A DNA stretch of 64,000 nucleotides. It comes from Isoetes taiwanensis. Lineage: Eukaryota; Streptophyta; Lycopodiopsida; Isoetales; Isoetaceae. Shown piece after piece: positions 34,729 to 46,743 of the stretch. The position numbers and the translations under genes were made by a program. The notes below the pieces were generated by a model, which worked only from the letters and a program-made list of their open reading frames with translations, had not been told where the DNA came from and did no database searches. The stretch lies in assembly GCA_021234155.1 (NCBI GenBank), contig JAJEKV010000064.1, positions 2,728,001 to 2,792,000 on the forward strand, read 5' to 3'. Positions within the stretch are counted from its first letter, which is position 1, and each line of letters opens with the position of its first letter.

Positions 34729-36488
34729 GCTTTTTACTATGCCATTGTAGGTAGACCTTTGCCCTTTTAGAGTTACTTTTCATGCCCAAATCCTTTTAGG
34801 CTTTTTCAGGGCGGGCCTCCCCTAGTATTTAGTACTGTTGCATCCTCTGACCTTCTAGATAGGATTCATGTGCAGGTTTTTTGAAGTTATTGGCGATGTA
34901 TACTTCAGAAGAATCAGTAGTTTCAAGCTGGTTTTCTGGCCCTGGCATTGCATGTTAAATGACTCTTGGAGCTTCCTCCTAGCTATGATATAATGGAAAC
35001 GAGCTTGTACTAGCAATGGCTTTGATGCTTGAAGATCCCAAAGTTGCTTAGCTCCCCATGTCTGCAGGATTTATCAGCAGAAGAACATCCTTTCTTCTTT
35101 TTAGGTAATGTATTCATACCCTGAATCTAGTAGGATTTCTGTCAACCAGGCTAGAAATGGATTCCAATCCTAAATCTTGTTATTGACCAGTAAAAAGTGG
35201 AGCTATTGATTCTATTAAACCTCCAAGATAAGAACAAAGTCTGGAACCACTAGACCATGTAGATGACCTTTGTAGGAAAATAGGGTTATTTGTGCTACCT
35301 TGGAATTCATCAATTGTCTAGACTGATGTAATTCTGGGGATGTAGAGAGCGAGCATAACTTTTGAGTCAAAAGAGACATAATACTGAACACTTGAAAAAT
35401 ATTTACCTTACATGATTCTTCAATTGCCGTCTGGATATTTGTCTGTTTTTCTCACAGACTTGTGGCAGATTAGAAAAGTTTATAAGACCTCTATCTAGTT
35501 TGGTTTGTGTGTATCTAGTCATGCATGTATTTCTTTTAGTCTCCTAGACTGCAAGGTCTAATGAGATTGTTCTATTTCTATTTCTTACGGAAAGGCTATT
35601 GTTTCTTTGAGACACCTGATGAAAGTATGGAAAGTTAGATGGCCTTCCAAAAAAGCTTATTCTGCTCCTCTGCATAATTTTTTCATAATTTACGTAGCTA
35701 CTTTTCTAAGTTTTCTGGATTATTACTTGGTCCATATTGGCCCTCAAAAGCTGGCCTCAAGATTTCAGTGCTAACCAGATGAGTATTGAACTTCAGATAG
35801 CAGAATTGTATACTTCCTTAAATGCAAGTACCTAGTAATTTATATCTGGACATGCAATGTCAAGGAGATGGATGCACCCAGTGCAAGTTTTATGCCATTT
35901 GATGCAAGGATTTCTATTCTGCTATGGTTTCTTAGCCCTCTGTTTTTTACGACAATGGACATTTCTGAATACTTATGCAAAAATGGAAAACAATTTATAG
36001 TTTACTCCCAAAAATAATGAACATATGGTTTTATGGGTCAGTTGCCTCAATAGTGTCATGTATTCCCTTATTTTGCTATGTAATCATTTGGAACTCTTTC
36101 TCAGGCATTAAAATGTGTAAGCTTGTTGGAACTTTTTGGGTTGCCCAAAGGGCAATTCCAAGGCATGGAGGTGAGGATTGAGGGATATTCGTGGAATGTC
36201 CTAACGTGGTTGCTCGGGAATGTGTGAGGTTTATATCTTTTCAACGACCAGAAATTAAAAGAAAAAAAAGGGGGATGCCGAACTTGCAATAGTTGCTAAA
36301 CTGAGTTCAATCAAATATGCTCCGGTCTGAGAGTTCACATGCGGTTACTCCATAGTAGAAAACCCATATTTAGACTGCTTATCCTCTTGCTCAGAGCCAC
36401 TTTAGAGATTTGCATGTTTTATCTCAGTTCTTCCCTATCATTTTTTTTTTTATCGTTGTTGTACTAAGGTAATAATACTGCATCTCAG

Positions 36489-37001
36489 GGCTTAAGCTTG
36501 GGAAAAGGACTTACTTTGAGGATGCTACTGGATCTGGATCTGCCAAGCCTCTTAATGGTCAATATCATTCTGCCGTAACTACCAAGAAACTGAAGGGCTC
36601 ATCTCAGGCAAATCAAGTTCCAGGATATCTGTCGTCTGCCAAAGAATACCGTAGATGTCATAAGGTATGTGAAATGCATTTGAAGACTTTGAAGAACATG
36701 GTTGCTAGGCAGGAGCAGAGATTTTGCCAACAACGCAGCAGGTATTCTTGTCTTTCTATGACCATCTTTAGACAGTAAATGAATGTCTCAGTCTACTTGG
36801 TGCCAAACAATATTTAAAATTATGCAAAGGGGATGGGTTATCTGATTCTGTATAAAATGCTTGTAGGTTTCATGGGTTATCAGAATTGATGAAGGCAAGC
36901 GTAGCTGTCACAGGTGTTTGGCAGGACACAATGAAAGGTGCCCGAAGCACCACCTGATGTCCTAACAGCTGTCAGTGCAGCTAACTTTTCTCTTGTTCAA
37001 G
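36489..37001 (+). pseudogene. SPL (SBP-box) gene fragment, copy B
   Basis: Exon 1 about 36489-36741, exon 2 about 36867-37001, same acceptor and donor sites as the other copies. Exon 1 has lost about 25 bp between short repeats, removing the CQVEGC part, the first zinc-binding cysteines of the SBP domain. Exon 2 has the same missing base and Arg-to-His/Cys changes as copy A1. Confidence 0.85.
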
Positions 37002-37262
37002 GTAATTTTGTTGTTTTATATAGATGTGGAAACATTATAAGCATCATATTAGTATTTTGTTCCTTTCTTTGCAAAATTCTTTACGTTTTCAAATCTCTGA
37101 TATGATAACATTCCTTGATAACACATGCATCTCTTTTTTGATTTGTCTTTATCATATAATGTTTGCAAAACGTGTAGAGTAGTTTGAACAATTTGCTTAT
37201 TTTGTATATGGCCCTTTATGTTTGATAATGCGCCCAAAGTCAGTCATGAAAGTAATATACGT

Positions 37263-37540
37263 CTCTGTTGTATCTTTACCTGGGCTTCTATGACACATTG
37301 GATTTGTGTCTCAATATCTGTAATCAATTGTGCATTTGAAAGTAAAAGGTCAAGTCAAGTTCTGAAATTGCTATTTGATCCACTCAATAGGAGAGTGTGT
37401 GCTCTGTTGTATCTTTACCTGGGCTTCTATGACACATTGGATTTGTGTCTCAATATCTGTAATCAATTGTGCATTTGAAAGTAAAAGGTCAAGTCAAGTT
37501 CTGAAATTGCTATGTGATCCAGTCAGTAGGAGAGTGTGTG
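37263..37540. repeat. 139-bp tandem duplication, unique to copy B
   Basis: The word CTCTGTTGTATCTTTACC recurs at 37263 and 37402. The two units are almost identical and only one unit exists at the equivalent sites in copies A and C, so it arose after the copies split. Confidence 0.9.
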
Positions 37541-38721
37541 CAGCAAAACACTGGGTGAGGTGAACTATTAGGAGAAGAAATTGTGCTCCATCATCGTGCC
37601 AATCTTTGTATATGCTATGTAGTCGTATGATCTCAAATACTGCCCAAACATTTTCTCTTTGTAATTCCATTATCCTTTGTCCTGCACATAATTTGCAATT
37701 CTACTGGCGTAGGATCATTTTACCTTGGAATGGGGGATTCAGGAGGTGTGATCCCAGAGGACAGTATCCTCGGACGGTGATCCCGGAGAACGGATCCCAC
37801 CTTACCGCGCAGTTACTGCGGCCCCTTGCAATGAAAAATCAAAGCTTTTTGCAGTTAGTTTCTCCCTCGATTCTCCACCAAATCAGATGGGATAAGTTCA
37901 GACATGGTCGGAATGGGTTGGAGAAGAGCATTAGGTAGGAGCCAAGGAGGAATTGCAGCCATCGCCGCGGCTATCAGAGATCAACCATGGGGCCAAAAAT
38001 TGGCTCTAAACTGCATAGTCACGCATTAACTGCTCTGTTAATGGCGGGATCCCGGAGGAGGGGATCTTGTTGACTGTGGGATCCCAGAAGGGGGGATCTC
38101 ATGTGGGGAGTCCTGAGGACTGGATCCAATCCAGGGTAAGATTATTCTACTGTTGTCAACATTTATGTGCACTGGTGCCAATTCAACCCCCCCAACTGTT
38201 TTCAAAATCCAGCTTTTCCAAGCTCATCGGTCAATGGCGTTTGCTGGAACGATGCGACAAGATGTACAATCTCTTAGTAGACATTATAATATTTCATGGG
38301 AGATACATAGCTAATAGTTCTACCAGTTTATTGATTGTTAATCTAACATTTGCTGCTAACACTCTGGCATGCTGCTGGGGTTTGCTTGGTATAATTAATG
38401 ACCATGGCAGCGCACACGAGTGGGTTGCATAATATATTCTGTTCACTTGATGCTCTTTTCTTCGTTTAATATTCAACATTTGATGCTTCTGTTGCCCACG
38501 AGTTACTTTGGCACCGTACCTTGGGGCATCTGCTGGAAAGTTTCAGGCGCACCACTGCATTAAAGTTCCTTTTCAGGAACAAGTATCCTAATACCATTTG
38601 ACTCTTATATTTATGCAATACACCGGGTGATCAGTGTTAAAATTTTTTTGGAAAGACAGGCAAAATAGTTTTATGTGTGTTGCATGACCCAGATATTACC
38701 ATACAACTATGTTTGCGGTTA

Positions 38722-40445
38722 TCATACTAATACTGCCCCAAGCATCATACTTGTACTGATATTGACACAAACATCATACTACACTATGATCGCCAAAAGA
38801 TCGCGAAAAACATCGCTAAAGATCGCCAAAGATTGGCCAAACTCGGCCAAAGAACTAAACTCCGCCCCAAAAGTCGCCAAGATCGGCCACAGATCCCTTA
38901 AGACCACAGATAAGTAAAAATCTGTTCCAAATGACAACAAATCGGCCAATAAAACCTCACACCTCACAGTAAGGATCCGCCAAAATTTCTTGCAACAAAG
39001 GTCGCCAAGATCCTATCAAAGAAGCCCCAAAGACATGCAAGCATCACCGAAGAACAGATCAAGAAATCTCTGCACTATAGCCGTCATCAATCGACAAACC
39101 AAGTGCCATGATATTCAAGCACAGCGCCATCACCGAAGCTCCAGCAAGACGTCTGCATCTGCCATAGCCAGGAGCTCCGCAAAAAAATAAAAAAAAGTAC
39201 ATTATAAACAATGGATGACGTGGCTGCAACGTGGAGGCCGCCTCTTGGACGTAATCCCAGCTGACGTATATTACACACGGGAAAATACGCGGCTCGGTTT
39301 TTTGAGAGTATCATCCACCCTTCGGCGCGGATTATACTCCGAAAAAACCGAGCGGATTATACGCCGAGCGGATTATACTTCGAAAAAACCTCGTCGCATA
39401 TTTTCCCTTATACGTAATACACGCCAGCTTGGGATTACTGTTATTTTAGACTCAAATTATTTCAAGTAATTTCACCTCCACCACAAACATAATTCATCTT
39501 GCTCAAAAATTACAAAGTTTATCCATTACACAGTTAATCTGCTCAAAAATTACAAAGTTTATGTCATCAAAGTTTCTCATTACAAAAAGACTTTCTTATC
39601 ATCAAAGTTTATCACTACAAAAAGACTGTCACTGAAGATCACAACTAAAGATCACAACTGAAGTTCACAACTGAAGATCACAACAGAAGTTTTTTTCTCG
39701 ATACGTAACGCATGACCACCGATACGCGTGACATCGCCACAAAATCATCATCCGATCATCGCCACAAGCATCATACTAATACTGCCACAAACATCATACT
39801 GCACTATGATCGCCAAAAAGATCGCTAAAGATCGGCTAAACTCGGCCAAAGAACAAAACTCCGCCCCAAAAGTCGGCAAGATCGACCACAGATCCCTTAA
39901 GACAAAAGATAAGTAAAAATCTGCCCCAACTGACAACAAATCGGCCAACAAAACCTCACACCTCATAGTAAAGATCCGCCAACAATTTCTTGCAACAAAG
40001 GTCGCCAAGATCCTATCAAAGAAGCCCCAAAGACATGCAAGCATCACCAAAGAACAGATCAAGGAATCCTTGTACAAAACACAAAATAATCACCATAGCC
40101 ATCATCAATCAGCCTGATAATAGTTTAAAACACCTCTGTCATCCTCTACAAACCAAGCGCCACGATATTCAAGCACAGCGCCATCATCGGAGCTCCAGCA
40201 AGACGTCTCCATCTGCCATAGCCAAAAGCTCTGCAAAAAAATAAAAAAATAAAATACATTAGAAACGTGGATGACGTGGCTGTGACGTGGAGGCCGCCTA
40301 TTGGATGTAATCCCAGCTGATGTGTATTACGCACGAGAAAATACGCGCCTCGGTTTTTACGGAGTATAATCCGCGAGGCGTGCACCGCCGAGCGGATTAT
40401 ACTCCGAAAAACCTCGTCGCATATTTTCCCTTATACATTTTCTAT
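38722..40445. repeat. Direct repeat pair R1/R2 with spacer
   Basis: R1 (38722 to about 39438) and R2 (about 39757-40445) share ATGATCGCCAAAAGATCG, TCGGCCAAAGAAC, CCCCAAAGACATGCAAGC and CTCCAGCAAGACGTC at a spacing of about 1.03 kb. The roughly 320-bp spacer has short repeats of TTACAAAGTTTAT and GAAGATCACAACT. The layout resembles a small direct-repeat (TRIM-like) element, but TG...CA ends and a primer site are not evident. Confidence 0.75.
39246..39438. repeat. Foldback with long inverted arms
   Basis: Arms GTAATCCCAGCTGACGTAT... and ...ACGCCAGCTTGGGATTAC are imperfect reverse complements over about 55-60 bp, extended inward by GGGAAAATACG/CGCATATTTTCCC. The loop has three copies of GCGGATTATAC. 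R2 keeps the left arm (from 40309) and loop but loses the right arm end at 40435. Confidence 0.75.
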
Positions 40446-41654
40446 CTCCTCCATCGCCTCCAGAATGCTTAACACGTTCAATATAAATGAAGAGCCTCGA
40501 GTAACTAAAGGTAAGTAGAGTGGTCGCATTAAAGTTCCTTTCAGGAACAAGTATCCTAATATCATTTGACTCTTATATTTATTCTAATATTTATGCAAGA
40601 ACTGCCGCCGCCTACGCCTAAGAAGCATTTGGGTCCAGCCAACTCATAGCTTACCTGCCTGTGCTGTTGAACCCATCGCCTGCCTCGCTCATCTAGGTAG
40701 CAAGCAACAACCATGGTCAGGCCGCTTTTAGCAGCCCCTCTAAAAGAAAACCCTAGCTATTCCTGGACTACACATCAAGCATCCAAAACAAAAATATCAA
40801 TGCTTCCACTAACCATAGGCAACAAGCCAACCCAAAAATAAAAACCCCCTTTTTCCGCCCAACCTACTGCAAAATCTAGGAAATGAGACATTTTGGGGAC
40901 GTAATGGAAACACACACAAAATGGTTTTATGTGTTTTACATGACAGAAAGTTCTCAAATTGCAACCTTTTAAATGCCAGACAAAAATTTAAAATGATAAA
41001 ATCCAAAATTTCAATTAAAAAAATGTAGAACAAAGACACATTTGTATTATTTGCATCACAACTCAAAAAGGAGTATATAAATAGATCAACTAATGAGCTG
41101 CATTACTCTCCTATCAGCATCACTCAATCTATTATCCTTGCAAAAGCAAAGCATGCAAACAATCTTTATGCTTCGGTTACAAATTGAAACATAAAGAATT
41201 TCCCTAATCCGACAGAAGATAATCTGGGAGAGCAAAGTATATACCTAGGTTTTTGCTTAGAATGTTTGGTGGCATCATGTCTAGCTCATGCTATCTGGGT
41301 TTATGGAGAATGCGACCTGGCTGGGAATGGAAACAACGACCTATGGGCCTGCGACTGTAATCCGATTATCCGACCTACTTTTCCGTTGTATACATCTGTG
41401 ACCTTGTGTAATCCATCTGACCTGCTCTCCGATGTTATAATCATATAAATTGTTTAATCCAACTGCCGAAAGGATCAAAAGATTCAAAAGCCTCAGCAAT
41501 GCATATCAGTTCGACACAAGTCGCTCAACTGTTTTTCCAAATTTTTCTGTCCAAAAAAACCATGTATACAGAATACAAGAAATATTCAAAATTTTTGGAT
41601 ATGCCTACATGATGGTTGATGAGTGTTAACATTTGAAGCAAGCATATTAAATAT
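40446..41654. other. No recognisable gene
   Basis: Includes a 60-bp echo of copy B (40525-40585). The rest is AT-rich with short frames only. An ORF of 60 codons at 41266-41448 has no family match that I can see. Confidence 0.5.
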
Positions 41655-44600
41655 TACAAGAAATTTATCGCGGCGGCCTTGCGGCCGCCGCGAACATTTC
41701 TCTTCTCCAACCTGCTGCAAAATGAAATTTTGTGCTAAGTCGAATAGATCTCAATTCTGGACATCCTTGAGATGCGAAAGAACTTGCGGGAGTTGAACCT
41801 TGGGATTCGTCTGCAAATCTTTAGCCAAAAAGGTCTGATACTAAGAAAATTCTTTGATAACTAGTTACGGTGCCCATTGTTGATGGGCTGGGTTTGCTAG
41901 ATTTATGGGGTTAGCTATCTGGACTGCTTGCTAGCGGACTTCCTTGGCCCAAATGGATCGGATCTCAGGAAGAGGTAGGGGTAATTCCTACTTGCTCCTA
42001 GAGTTCCTTCGGGTTGTGCTCAAAACAAAACTTGCCAAGACAACTGTCAGAAAGCTCCTCACACCTATGAGAACATCTTATCCCCCCTAAAGTATGACGC
42101 ATTGTTAAATATGTTTAGTTTGATTTTTCTATTTATACATGGTTCTTACTCTAAGCTTCAAGTTGGTTAGGCCTACTCGCATGAAGTTGCAACATCTTTT
42201 AGCAATACAAACAAATCATATCATACGCATGGCAAAACTTTACCTAAAAGAGCACCTTAAGTCCGTCTTATTTCTAGTCGAAATTCACGAGTTCTACGCA
42301 CAAACATTTACAAATATTGTAGATTAGATCACGTTCATCTAAATCACAATCATAGTCAAAATTCACAAGTTCGGCTCATCTTAGTTGTTTTTTCAAACAC
42401 TTGTTTAACCCCTTTACATTATTCTACTGTCATTGCAAAAAATCTCCTATCCATACGTTGTGTGAAGGGTGCTTTCTTATTTCATCAGTAATAACATTTC
42501 TGTGGCCAATGAAATAACATTTTGATGACCAGGCAATTTGATATTTTTCTAGAAAAAAAGGGAAATGTTTTAAAATACTACGAATGATGGGCTATAAAAG
42601 GCGTTGTAGATTGTGCGCTTCCCCCTTCAGCCAGGCTTCAAGATCTCCATCGCATCAGAGATGCCGTGTCCCTGAAGAAAACTTTGTCGGCACAATCCAA
42701 CGGCAAGTTAACAGAATGGACGGCCGGGATTGGTGCCCCCAAGAATATTCTAAAGCATCATTGTATAATAATTATCATACCATATATAAAGCAGTATGTT
42801 TTCTGTTCTTAAAAAATAGGGAAGTAATTTTTCTGGGCTGAGAGCAACCTAAGCGCTTGACACGTACCTTTTTCTCTCCATTTCTAAAACCTTAAAAGAC
42901 GAAATATTGGATGGTCGACACCATTCCGTCCAATCTTGGAGATCTCTCACGGTGGCTTTCTTGCTCTGCACGCAATCCCTAGCTATTTGCATGTTCAGCC
43001 ATAGCTAGAAGCCCTTCTCAAGCCAGGGTATTCCACTTCAGGCAGATAAACCAAGACTGCTTAGATGGCTTAACCCTGTTCTACAATTGGGTTGCTCGAT
43101 TGAAGCTCCTTCCTCACTCGATGTAACTAAAAATGCTATCAACCCTCTTCCGAAACTGGGTTACTCCATTGGAGCTCCTTTATGCCATTGGAGCAACACA
43201 AGAATCCAAAGCTATTGTTAATTGCCTTTGGGTGGATTTGGTTCTACGGAATCGATAAACAGAAGAAGGTGAATTTCTGGGTTCCATTATCCGGTCGTTC
43301 TAGTCGTTCTTTTTGCGATATGTTCATCCAGAAGATCCATTTTTATTGCGTTGAATCGATCCAGATCCAAACAATATATAGGATAATTGAAAATGCCATT
43401 AGAGCACACAAGAGCCCCAAGACTCTTGTTAATTCTGTCTTTGAAGTTTTCTCTGGGTGAATTTGGTTCACAGAATCACAAACGGAAGAAGGTGAATTTC
43501 TGGGTTCCATTATCCGGTCCTTCTAGTTGCAACAGATTGAGGATCCGCCATAGCACTCTCCGGCATATGCTCTGATCAGCTATAGAAAGTTCGACAGAGC
43601 TATTTGGGCTCTGATCCAAAAAAAGAAAACAAAGCGTTTTTTCTTGGTGGGTTCTTAGCGAGAGCTAAGGAGCCGGAGAACGAGCTATATGTTTTTGGTA
43701 ATGCATGTTCAAAACCTTTTGCTCTGTGGTTAATGAAGATAAAGAGAAAGGGTCGAGAAGAAATAAATGGAAGCAAGTCCGCCAAGAAAGGGGAAAAAAC
43801 AGAGGATTTTCTGCAAAACAGGGGATTTTCGTAAGCAGGACCAGGGATTTTTATGGAGTAAAAATAGGAGCCTTTGTTAGGCAGTGCAAAAACAGAGGTG
43901 CTAGTTTGAGAAGGTAAAAGCTCTACCATAGCAATGGTAGTATTTCTACAAGAGGGATAAAACCCGGCAATGGCTATGTCCGATCTTGTGCTTAGACTCG
44001 GCGTGAATTGGCTATGTCCGATCACGCGGCTTGAACTCCGGTGTGGATTGATTGGAGATGAAGATGGCAAAAACAAGGGAATGGGTCGCGGTAAATTCGC
44101 CGTTGATTTCTGAAAAAACACGTTATTGATGTTGCGGCTCTAAATTCACCATTATAGCTCTAGGAACATGCTTTCCAACCGTAGTTTCACCGAAAAAATG
44201 TGTTGAAAGAATCTTTTCCAATGCGGGCCGCTTCACTACAAAATCAACAAAGATAATTCCATCAAATTGTACTTCAAAATAAAGCAATCAAGACTCTGCT
44301 AAAACGAGCATTTCTATAGTCCGAGAAAAAAGATTAATAAAATTGGGGTTATATGCAAGAATTCTTCCATCCGGTTGAATGCCATGCTCGAGACAAAAAG
44401 CTCCGCACAAGCATTTCCTAACTGGATACACCGCCGGGTCGATATGTATACTCGGTGAGGCTTCGCTTGGAATCAAGGGACAAGCAAGTTTTTGAAGAGC
44501 TGAATTATGGATTCAAAAGGGTAAGAAAAGGGAGAATTAGATTCTGCGATATCAAGTAGCGTTCAAGCTAGAATATTCGGCTTGAAAGAAATGGCATGTA

Positions 44601-45778
44601 GCCGTGCAAGTACATTTGGAGACCCTTAAATAGGTGTAATATACAACCGGCATAATGGGAGGCCTCTTGTTAAGTGGGAATAGAGTGTCATATGTGACAA
44701 GGTCCTCCGTGATTGGCTCTTCATTAGAGATTCTACCACTTTTAAACTAAGGTCCACCATTGACATGTAAATATATGAAAATTGAAGCTCCAGGCTCTAA
44801 TCTGTTGTATGGGTCAAAGTATTACTAAACTTAATTCCATATAGGCCTACGTCAAGAAGCTTCCTTTCAGTGATTTCTATTTCTTTTGTTGTCTTCGCAC
44901 AAAGATCGAAAGCATGGTGAGCGATGCCCTTTGCCTCTATTAATTACAATGACGAGCTTTCCAGGTGGATTCCAATTGCTTCTTTCTTGCTAAATTCATT
45001 GTGCGACAGATCCCTTAATTGCATGATTTTTTAAGATGCAACCATAGCCCGTACTTTAAGAAAAACTCTAATCCATAGGCAGAGCTTTTGATGTATTACA
45101 TTTGATGTATTACAAAAATTTTATTTGATGTATTGCATGTGAGGTCCACAACAACAAAAAATACGGCAAGAGCTCCCATAACTAACCTTGGAATGCCGAT
45201 CTAATTTGCTGAGAAAGGGTTGGGGCACCTCGGTATAAGCCAGAGTCGCAAGAAAAATGTGCCCTCTTTTATATTGTGTGTGATCTTGCTACCTAACTTA
45301 GGTGATGCATATAATAGCGAAGGGTCGAAGACAATGCAATGGTGCTTCCATTCGACAATCAAGGAACTGGCCTCTTTCTTTCAAGTTTTTAACTATGCAA
45401 TCCACTAGTGCATACTTGAGTTAAAAAATACTCTAGTTTTATGACATTGAGACAAATGTTGCGAAAACATTTATTGTAATATATAAAAGGTCTTTCCCTT
45501 TAGAACATTGCGTAGGTTTGTTGAATTGTTCCTTGCAAGTTGTCATGCATTGTGATCACTTATAACATCCATCTACCTTAGGAGCACGAGAACTCAAGGT
45601 AATGACACAAGTTCATACACTCTGCATTCAATTCATTCGAAATTGACATTCACGTAACTCTAACTGTCACACATTCCTTACTAAACAAGACCCAGAACTT
45701 ATGGTAAGTCCAACTTCACGGGGTTAGAACTAGAGAAATGTTCGCGGCGGCCAAGGCCGCCGCGATAAATTTCTTGTA
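41655..45778. mobile_element. 4.1-kb non-autonomous TIR element with hairpin termini
   Basis: Termini 41655-41702 and 45733-45778 are reverse complements over about 46 bp, with one 2-nt difference at the centre. Each contains CGCGGCGGCC and its own reverse complement separated by 2-4 nt, so each end can fold alone into a GC hairpin inside AT-rich DNA. The outermost bases are TA on both sides, compatible with a TA target duplication. No transposase or other gene is recognisable. It contains an internal 223-bp-period duplication (43180-43530) and TTTGATGTATTAC repeats near 45090-45140. Confidence 0.75.
43180..43530. repeat. Internal 223-bp-period duplication
   Basis: GGTGAATTTCTGGGTTCCAT recurs at 43268 and 43491, and ATGCCATTGGAGC/ATGCCATTAGAGC about 210-220 bp apart, both within the TIR element. 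Confidence 0.8.
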
Positions 45779-46743
45779 CATGTTATGATAAGAACCATTA
45801 ACCAAACCATGGACTTCCTAAGTATTTTCATACATACAGGTAGAAATATAGGTATAAACCATATCACATAAAATATATTATATGGATGATTATAGGAAAA
45901 AATGACAGACAAATCTACATTTTTAGCCTTTCAAATGATGTGTAAATATTTACCTTGTTTTTTATGACGGGCAATTTATTATTTTATTTGGTGCCCTTCA
46001 TATGCAAGGCAAATTTTTGTTCTACCGTCAAATTTTAACACTAGGGTGATTCATACCCTGTACCATTTCTATAATCTGGTAACATTTTCTGTGTCAAAGT
46101 GAGGTAGCTTAACCCAACTCTTTTATAGTACTTGAATGAGCGTGTGGCTAGCTCCACAGTGAAAAGTAATTCAACCTTTAAATTAATGGACATTTTTGGC
46201 TTACTAAATAGTTGTGGCTGGCCGCACGTATGTAGGACCTAAATTATGCCTATAACTGCTAGCAATAAAGCAACAAAAATTATGAAGTGTGAAGCCATGG
46301 ATTTTTAAGATTGCTAAAATGGTATAAAAGAATGAGATGTATGGAGAATATCTTTCTAATAAGAAAATGTCTAGTGAAAATAAAGCCCAACCTCCATGCA
46401 CCTCCATTGTGTCCAACAGCCTCAGGTTGCACTTGAGCCTTAATGTAATTTTAACAAAGCATGGACATTTGCACATGGTAGAAGAATAAGATGCATATAA
46501 GACGTTGGATAAGCATTTTACTTCATCTTTCATGAACAATCCTTAGCATGCTATACATGCATATAATGATAGAATAACATATAGCCACAACTCTTCCTAT
46601 ATGGCTCTCACCACTAGAGAGTTATCTCTCTAGCTGATTAGCTTCCAACTTTTAAAGAAGAGCTTGTACAAGATACATTATGTAGCTTTATATCTTGAAA
46701 ACCCCCATAACGAGGGAATATTCTGAGAGGTGCACTTTCCTGG
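45779..46743. other. No recognisable gene
   Basis: AT-rich. 46015-46045 (CCGTCAAATTTTAACACT) is the reverse complement of the GTGTTAAAATTTGACGG stretch near 9300, so a weak inverted trace of the duplicated block may lie here. Confidence 0.45.

Larger units (their letters stand above)
29196..38720. repeat. Segmental duplication, copy B
   Basis: Matches 1-9340 (copy A). It holds the best aspartic-protease copy, one SPL fragment and the GATCCC repeats. At 38720 the match stops inside TTTGCGGTTAT and direct-repeat material follows. A short echo of 38560-38610 recurs at 40525-40585. Confidence 0.95.

Noticed and set aside
39246-39438. Foldback read as a microRNA precursor
   Set aside because: Arms are terminal-repeat-like, are repeated at 40309, and the loop is a tandem repeat; a transposon-derived hairpin is simpler.
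43600-44121. 173-codon minus-strand frame inside the 4.1-kb TIR element
   Set aside because: Ser/Phe/Pro-rich with no motif, overlapped by plus-strand frames of similar quality; no support as a gene.
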